From the NCBI RefSeq assembly GCF_021184025.1, contig NZ_CP036537.1:4712001-4776000 (forward strand): a stretch of 64,000 bases of DNA, in the 5' to 3' direction. Each line of letters begins with the position of its first letter. Within the stretch, counting starts at the first letter, position 1. Both the position numbers and the translations under genes were made by a program. Below the pieces are notes generated by a model. That model had not been told where the DNA came from. It made no database searches and saw nothing but the letters and a program-made list of their open reading frames with translations. Positions 59,497 to 64,000 of the stretch are shown piece after piece. Source of the stretch: Rhodopseudomonas boonkerdii (GTDB lineage Bacteria > Pseudomonadota > Alphaproteobacteria > Rhizobiales > Xanthobacteraceae).

Positions 59497-59784
59497 CTAC
59501 TTCTGTTTGATCTCGACTTCCAGAAAAACGATTTCCTTGTCGGTCTCGTTGAGCACGTCATGTTCGACGCCAGCCTTGCGGAAGTAGGATTTGCCGGCGG
59601 TGATCGGTGCTTGCGAGCGGCTGCCGTCCGGCGCCACGATGGTCATTACCGAGGTGGTGACCGGTACGATCACATAATCCATGCCATGGGTATGATGACC
59701 GGTGGCTGCGCCAGGCGCCAGACGCCATTCGGTGACACGAACTTCGGGCGTATCCTGCTGGACGTCGGATTGGGCAGCGAGCAT
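59497..59784 (-). CDS. Cupin-domain small protein
   Basis: The 95-residue protein is a single cupin barrel. Cupin motif 1 is seen as WRLAPGAATGHHTHGMDYVIVPV (metal ligands His-His-x-His, Glu missing and replaced by a Tyr-containing segment). Motif 2 is seen as FRKAGVEHDVLNETD. The substrate is unknown; such small cupins bind metals or signalling ligands. It lies between the Pro/Ala-rich protein gene and the ChaA antiporter gene on the same strand, 15 bases downstream of the latter, so it is probably co-transcribed with chaA. Confidence 0.8.
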   Translation of the reverse strand: MLAAQSDVQQDTPEVRVTEWRLAPGAATGHHTHGMDYVIVPVTTSVMTIVAPDGSRSQAPITAGKSYFRKAGVEHDVLNETDKEIVFLEVEIKQK

Positions 59785-59799
59785 CGGAAGCTTCCTTGA

Positions 59800-60885
59800 T
59801 TACGGTGCAAATACCGTCAGCAAAAATACAGCAAAGACCAGCATGTGCACCATGCCGAACAGGATGTTGGTTACGCCTGTGGCGAATGTCAGCATGCTGA
59901 TAGCGAATGTCATGATCAGCAGCGTCGTCTCGCTCGGCTGAAGCCCGAGCAGCAACGGTTGACCAAGCAGCGTCGCAACCAGCGCAACGGCCGGGATCGT
60001 GAGACTAATGGTCGCCAGAGCCGAGCCCAGCGAGAGATTGATGCTCTTCTGCAGCTTGTTGTGGCGAGCCGCGGAAAACGCAGCGAGGCCTTCGGGCATC
60101 AGGACCAGCAGGGCCACGACGATACCAGTGAAAGCCGGCGGGGCACCGATGGCGGCGCCGCCGGCATCGACGACCACCGAGAACGATTTCGCCAACAGCA
60201 CCACGGTGACCAGCGACACCACAAGCAGAATAGCGTTCATGGTGATCGGATAGGTCGGCGGCGCACCGTCGTCGTCTTCATCATCGCTGATGAAGTAATC
60301 CCGGTGCAGCACAGTCTGGGTGTAGAGAAACAGGCCGTAAAGGATCATGGTGACGACGCTGACAAAGGCGAGCTGCAGCGCCGAGAAGAGCGGACCAGGC
60401 GTGGTCAGGGTGTAATTCGGCAGGATCAGCGTGATGGTGGAGAGCACGATCAGCACGCTGAGATAGATCTTGGCGCCGGAGACCTGAAACTCCTGTTCGG
60501 AATAACGCAACCCACCGGCGAGGATGCAGAGGCCGACCATGCCGTTACAGACGATCATGACCACCGCGAAGACCGTATCGCGCGCCAGCGTTGGTGCCGA
60601 CTTGTCGCCGATCATGATTGTGGCGATGACAGCCACCTCGATGATGATGACCGAGAGCGTCAGCAGCAGCGTGCCATAGGGTTCGCCGATCTTGTGGGCG
60701 ATAACCTCCGCGTGGTGCACGGCCGCGAAGACCGTGCCGAACAGGATCGCCAGCAGGACCACCGAGAAGACGAGGCCCGCGGCAGATGGCGTAAAGCCGA
60801 TCCCCATCCCTGCAGTGACAGCGACGAATGCGACGGCCGATGCCGGAAACATCCATGACGAGCGGGGCACGGGGTGTGCGGACAT
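59800..60885 (-). CDS. chaA: ChaA-type Ca2+(Na+)/H+ antiporter
   Basis: The 361-residue protein has about eleven helices and the two inverted alpha repeats of the Ca2+/cation antiporter family: GEPYGTLLLTLSVIIIEVAVIA near residues 68-90 and VVALLVLMPEGLAAFSAARHNKLQKSINLSLGSALATISLTIPAVA near residues 250-300. These hold the acidic cation-binding residues (Glu near 84 and Glu near 259). It exchanges sodium or calcium for protons and relieves salt or alkaline stress. A short acidic cytoplasmic loop (ISDDEDDDGAPP) lies near residue 200. It is the first gene before the cupin gene. Confidence 0.92.
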   Translation of the reverse strand: MSAHPVPRSSWMFPASAVAFVAVTAGMGIGFTPSAAGLVFSVVLLAILFGTVFAAVHHAEVIAHKIGEPYGTLLLTLSVIIIEVAVIATIMIGDKSAPTLARDTVFAVVMIVCNGMVGLCILAGGLRYSEQEFQVSGAKIYLSVLIVLSTITLILPNYTLTTPGPLFSALQLAFVSVVTMILYGLFLYTQTVLHRDYFISDDEDDDGAPPTYPITMNAILLVVSLVTVVLLAKSFSVVVDAGGAAIGAPPAFTGIVVALLVLMPEGLAAFSAARHNKLQKSINLSLGSALATISLTIPAVALVATLLGQPLLLGLQPSETTLLIMTFAISMLTFATGVTNILFGMVHMLVFAVFLLTVFAP

Positions 60886-61059
60886 CGAGCAATAACCTGA
60901 AGGATTCGAGAAGCGGGAGGGGCAACATAAGACAACACCTGCCTGGTGTCAGGTTGCAAGGCTGCGGCAAAGCTGCCCCACTCGCCAATCATCCCATGCA
61001 ATGGGTATAATCCGCTATCACCGTGTGGTGAGCTCGAAGAAGAACAAGGAGGAAACGAG

Positions 61060-61440
61060 ATGTTTTCGCACGTCATGATCGGCACCAACGACCTCGAGGC
61101 CGCGAAGTCGTTTTATGACAAGCTGCTCGGCACGCTGGGTATTCCGCCGGCCGTGGTCGACCGGCACCGCATTTTCTATCGCACCAAGACCGGCACCTTC
61201 GCAGTGTCGAAACCGATCGACGGCAAAACCGCCACGGCGGCCAATGGCGGCACCATCGGCTTTACCGCCAAATCGACCGATGAAGCCGACGCATGGCACG
61301 CCACTGGCGTCGCCAATGGCGCCACCACTTGCGAGGATCCGCCGGGCGTGCGCGACATGGCCGGCATGAAGCTCTATCTCGCTTACCTGCGCGATCCCGA
61401 CGGCAACAAGCTCTGCGTCATGCACCGCATGGCGTCATAG
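61060..61440 (+). CDS. VOC-superfamily (glyoxalase-like) protein
   Basis: The 126-residue protein is a single glyoxalase/bleomycin-resistance-type fold: MFSHVMIGTNDLEAAKSFYDKLL at the N-terminus and YLAYLRDPDGNKLCVMHR at the C-terminus, which includes the metal-ligand region of the second beta-alpha-beta half. The substrate is unknown; small VOC proteins isomerise, cleave or sequester small molecules. AAGGAGG ends 7 bases before the ATG, decisive for this start over an in-frame upstream one. An intrinsic terminator follows. It is transcribed alone. Confidence 0.88.
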   Translation: MFSHVMIGTNDLEAAKSFYDKLLGTLGIPPAVVDRHRIFYRTKTGTFAVSKPIDGKTATAANGGTIGFTAKSTDEADAWHATGVANGATTCEDPPGVRDMAGMKLYLAYLRDPDGNKLCVMHRMAS

Positions 61441-61468
61441 AACGGAAGAACCACAGCCAAACAGAAAC

Positions 61469-61492
61469 GCCCGGCTTCACAGCCGGGCTTTT
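61469..61492 (+). terminator. Intrinsic terminator after the VOC gene
   Basis: GCCCGGCT (61469-61476) pairs with AGCCGGGC (61481-61488) around TCAC, then TTTT. Confidence 0.85.
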
Positions 61493-61524
61493 CGCAGGAC
61501 CGGCGGAAGCAGCTCGGAAGGCAG

Positions 61525-62352
61525 TCAGCCACCGCCAGAGCGAATGAATTTCAGTCCCGTTTCGATAGCGCCGTAGGATGCGAGATCGTCGTGTCCACCT
61601 TCCGGAAAACGCACGAACTGCTTCGGCTCAAGGGCCAGATCAAAGAGCCGTTCGCCGAAGCGAACAGGAATGGTCCGATCGCGATCGCCATGCATGATCA
61701 GAAGCGGAGCCCCGATCCGCACGACGCGGAGATCAGAGCGAAACTGATCTCGCAGGAGCCAGCGCACCGGCACGTAGCTGAAGTGAAACGCAGCAACGTC
61801 CACCATCGACGAGTAAGGCGCTTCCAGAACCAGCTTCTGGATCGCGTTCTCTGCGGCCAGAGCGGTGGCAACGCCGGTTCCCAACGAGAAGTCCCACGGA
61901 ACGATCTGACCGGCATCGTATCGCGCCTTGGCGAAAGCATAGGCGGCCGCTGCATCCTGAAGCAGCCCCTGCTCGCTCGGTAGGCCGCTTGAACCGGCAT
62001 ACCCGCGATAGGAAACGGCGATCAGTCCGTTGCCATCCGCCGTCAGCTTCTGAAAGCGACCGACCTGGGCCGCCAGGAAATCGCCATTGCCGTGGAAATA
62101 GATGATCACAGGTCGCGACAGCTTTGCCGGGACATGCCAGACGATGATGGTCTCGCCGTCCGCCGTCGTCAGCCGATGTTCCTCAGCTTGCGCGAACCCT
62201 GCCGCTTCCGGTGAGGTTCGCGTCGTCTGCGGGATTGGGAAGATAAAGTCTCGTTGCCTGAAATACAGCAAGGACAGACTGATGCTGTAACAGACAGCGA
62301 CCAATACGACGGTCCATATCAGTATCTGCATGGACCGCCGCCGATAGGACAC
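61525..62352 (-). CDS. Membrane-anchored alpha/beta hydrolase (BEM46/YfhR-like) with altered nucleophile elbow
   Basis: The 275-residue protein has one N-terminal membrane helix (LIWTVVLVAVCYSISLSLLY) and an alpha/beta hydrolase domain: oxyanion segment IYFHGNGDF near residue 86, the acid in HGDRDRTIP near residue 221 and the His in EGGHDDL near residue 250. The nucleophile is Ser156 in WDFSLGTG. The usual G-x-S-x-G elbow here reads D-F-S-L-G, so the first glycine is missing. Related proteins face the periplasm and hydrolyse unknown esters. The start is GTG 62352 or ATG 62331; it lies 7 bases downstream of the pntB stop. Confidence 0.82.
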   Translation of the reverse strand: MSYRRRSMQILIWTVVLVAVCYSISLSLLYFRQRDFIFPIPQTTRTSPEAAGFAQAEEHRLTTADGETIIVWHVPAKLSRPVIIYFHGNGDFLAAQVGRFQKLTADGNGLIAVSYRGYAGSSGLPSEQGLLQDAAAAYAFAKARYDAGQIVPWDFSLGTGVATALAAENAIQKLVLEAPYSSMVDVAAFHFSYVPVRWLLRDQFRSDLRVVRIGAPLLIMHGDRDRTIPVRFGERLFDLALEPKQFVRFPEGGHDDLASYGAIETGLKFIRSGGG

Positions 62353-62359
62353 CGAACGA

Positions 62360-63763
62360 TCACATCGCCTTGACGATGTTTTCGGTCACCTTCTTCGCGT
62401 CACCCAGCAGCATCATGGTATTGTCGCGATAGAACAGCGGATTGTCGATGCCGGCGTAGCCCGAGGCCAGCGAGCGCTTGATGAACATCACGGTGCCCGC
62501 CTTCCAGACCTGCAGCACCGGCATGCCGTAGATCGGCGAGGACTTGTCCTCTTCCGCCGCCGGGTTGGTGACGTCGTTGGCGCCGATGACAAAGGCGATA
62601 TCGGCCTGGGCGAATTCCGAATTGATGTCCTCGAGTTCGAACACCTCATCGTAGGGCACGTTCGCTTCGGCGAGCAGCACGTTCATGTGGCCGGGCATGC
62701 GGCCGGCGACCGGGTGAATGGCGTATTTCACCTCGACGCCTTCCTTCTTCAGCGTGTCAGCCATTTCGCGCAGCGCGTGCTGTGCCTGCGCCACCGCCAT
62801 GCCGTAGCCGGGCACGATGATGACCTTCTGCGCGTTCTTCATGATGAAGGCCGCATCATCCGCCGAGCCGAGCTTGGCCGGTTTCTGTTCGGCGGAGCCA
62901 CCGCCGCCGGCTGCGGTCTCGCCGCCGAAACCACCAAGGATGACCGAAATGAAGGAGCGGTTCATCGCGTGGCACATGATGTAGGACAGGATCGCGCCCG
63001 ACGAACCGACCAGCGCACCGGTGATGATCAGCGCCGAATTGCCCAGCGTGAAGCCGATGCCCGCGGCAGCCCAGCCGGAATAGGAGTTCAGCATCGAGAT
63101 CACGACCGGCATGTCGGCGCCGCCGATCGGGATGATCAGCAGGGCACCTAGCACCAGCGCGAGGATGGTGATGACCCAGAAATCCACCGCCGAGCCGGAA
63201 TGCACCAGGCCATAGATGAAGAAGATCAGCGCCAGGCCGAGCACGATATTGATGATGTGGCGTGCCGGCAAAATGATCGGCGCACCGCTCATGCGGCCGG
63301 AGAGCTTGGCGAAGGCGATCACCGAGCCGGTGAAGGTCAGCGCGCCAATGGCGACGCCGAGCGACATTTCGACGAGGCTCGCCGACACGATCTTGTTGGT
63401 GGCCGGATCGAGAATGCCGAAAGCTTCGGGCGCGTAGAAGGCGCCGGCAGCGACCAACACCGCGGCCATGCCGACCAGCGAGTGGAAAGCGGCGACCAGT
63501 TCCGGCATCGAGGTCATCGGCACGCGCTTGGCGATGACGGCGCCGATGCCGCCGCCGATGGCAATGCCGAGGATCACCAGGATCCAACCGATCGCGTCTG
63601 CCGGGGGATGCGCGGCCAGAGTGGTGCCAACGGCGATGGCCATGCCGACCATGCCGAAGAAATTGCCCTGGCGGCTCGAAGCCGGGCTCGACAGGCCGCG
63701 CAGCGACATGATGAAGAGCACGCCGGCGACCAGATACAGAAGTGCAGACAGATTGGCGTTCAT
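62360..63763 (-). CDS. pntB: NAD(P) transhydrogenase subunit beta PntB
   Basis: PntB is the part of the proton-pumping transhydrogenase that binds NADP(H) and forms half the membrane channel, making NADPH from NADH. The 467-residue protein begins with helices, includes the channel segment RVPMTSMPELVAAFHSLVGMAAVLVA near residues 80-106 (with the conserved His), and ends with the NADP domain (KVIIVPGYGMAVAQAQ near residue 315 and FVIGANDVTNPAA near residue 392). It is full length. It follows the small alpha-2 subunit by 40 bases in the same operon. Confidence 0.96.
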   Translation of the reverse strand: MNANLSALLYLVAGVLFIMSLRGLSSPASSRQGNFFGMVGMAIAVGTTLAAHPPADAIGWILVILGIAIGGGIGAVIAKRVPMTSMPELVAAFHSLVGMAAVLVAAGAFYAPEAFGILDPATNKIVSASLVEMSLGVAIGALTFTGSVIAFAKLSGRMSGAPIILPARHIINIVLGLALIFFIYGLVHSGSAVDFWVITILALVLGALLIIPIGGADMPVVISMLNSYSGWAAAGIGFTLGNSALIITGALVGSSGAILSYIMCHAMNRSFISVILGGFGGETAAGGGGSAEQKPAKLGSADDAAFIMKNAQKVIIVPGYGMAVAQAQHALREMADTLKKEGVEVKYAIHPVAGRMPGHMNVLLAEANVPYDEVFELEDINSEFAQADIAFVIGANDVTNPAAEEDKSSPIYGMPVLQVWKAGTVMFIKRSLASGYAGIDNPLFYRDNTMMLLGDAKKVTENIVKAM

Positions 63764-63803
63764 CTCAGTGCCCCGTTGTCATTGTGATCGCGAGATGCGC
63801 CGT

Positions 63804-64000
63804 TCACTTGGATTTCTTCTTGTACATCGCGAGCATGCGCTGGGTGACCAGGAAGCCGCCGAAGATATTCACGCAGGCAAAGATCAGCGCCACGAAGCCG
63901 AAGCCGCGGGCGAGCACGCCGCCGCTGCCAGCCAGCTTGACGCCGACCGCGAGGAGCGCGCCGACCACGATCACCGAGGAGATCGCATTGGTCACCGACA
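63804..64000 (-). CDS. pntAB: NAD(P) transhydrogenase subunit alpha part 2 (PntAB), C-terminal part
   Basis: This is the membrane part of the alpha subunit, encoded separately as in many alphaproteobacteria. Readable residues ([19 protein letters not shown], then [18 protein letters not shown]) are the helices and basic end of the alpha-2 chain. The gene is cut by the window end: the reading frame continues beyond 64000, so the GTG at 63995 is an internal codon, not the start. The catalytic NAD-binding alpha-1 chain should lie further on. Confidence 0.9.
   Translation of the reverse strand, partial: SVTNAISSVIVVGALLAVGVKLAGSGGVLARGFGFVALIFACVNIFGGFLVTQRMLAMYKKKSK

Overview
The window is chromosomal DNA of an alphaproteobacterium, most likely a Bradyrhizobium/Rhodopseudomonas/Afipia-type member of the Hyphomicrobiales (Nitrobacteraceae). 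This rests on several things seen together: GC-rich coding DNA; a tRNA-His without G-1 and with A73; two phasins; a PdhS-type histidine kinase; an enlarged CarB; a GGAAC-N16-CGTT (EcfG-type) promoter at dps; an Irr-like box at an iron transporter; and several families of small palindromic repeats typical of that lineage. No database search was possible, so family names come from motif recognition. No phage, transposase, CRISPR array or toxin-antitoxin locus was recognised.

Layout. 1-7.5 kb: a YCII-like protein (partial), a luciferase-like flavin oxidoreductase, the metF-metH methionine pair behind an AT-rich leader, and corA. 7.9-13.7 kb: envelope genes (L,D-transpeptidase, extensin-like protein, GT39-type glycosyltransferase), an acyl-CoA ligase and a GatB/YqeY protein. 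13.9-21.9 kb: carA and carB, separated by a thioesterase, dps and a methyltransferase, then greA; a tRNA-like, terminator-ended element lies just before carB. 22-25.4 kb: DoxX, an Lrp regulator, trxB and a LysR regulator. 25.4-25.6 kb: a probable structured small RNA with promoter and terminator. 25.7-31.7 kb: a copper P-type ATPase behind a CsoR-like operator, a MHYT-GGDEF-EAL protein and an orphan ParA. 31.9-35.3 kb: small membrane and secreted proteins, an SGNH hydrolase, tRNA-His and two phasins with a TGCA-rich operator-like cluster between them. 35.6-44.5 kb: the PdhS-like kinase, iron-transport fbpA-fbpB, an AI-2E family transporter and scoA-scoB. 44.6-53.6 kb: an AsmA-like protein, three polyamine ABC genes, a repeat cluster, a PAS-GGDEF-EAL protein and an L-2-hydroxyglutarate oxidase. 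53.8-64 kb: two DUF465 proteins, purE-purK, aquaporin, rpsU, a TPR lipoprotein, a Pro/Ala-rich membrane-anchored protein, cupin, ChaA antiporter, VOC protein, an alpha/beta hydrolase and pntB with the partial pntA C-terminal subunit.

Most of the window is housekeeping: the methionine cycle, carbamoyl phosphate, purines, transcription fidelity, redox balance and cyclic-di-GMP signalling. The least explained signals are the two gene-free, structured, terminator-ended stretches at 17374-17706 and 25432-25625. Next are the AT-rich metF leader and the PdhS-like kinase with a degenerate ATP-lid motif. The iron transporter lacks a local ATPase, and the polyamine transporter lacks a local binding protein.
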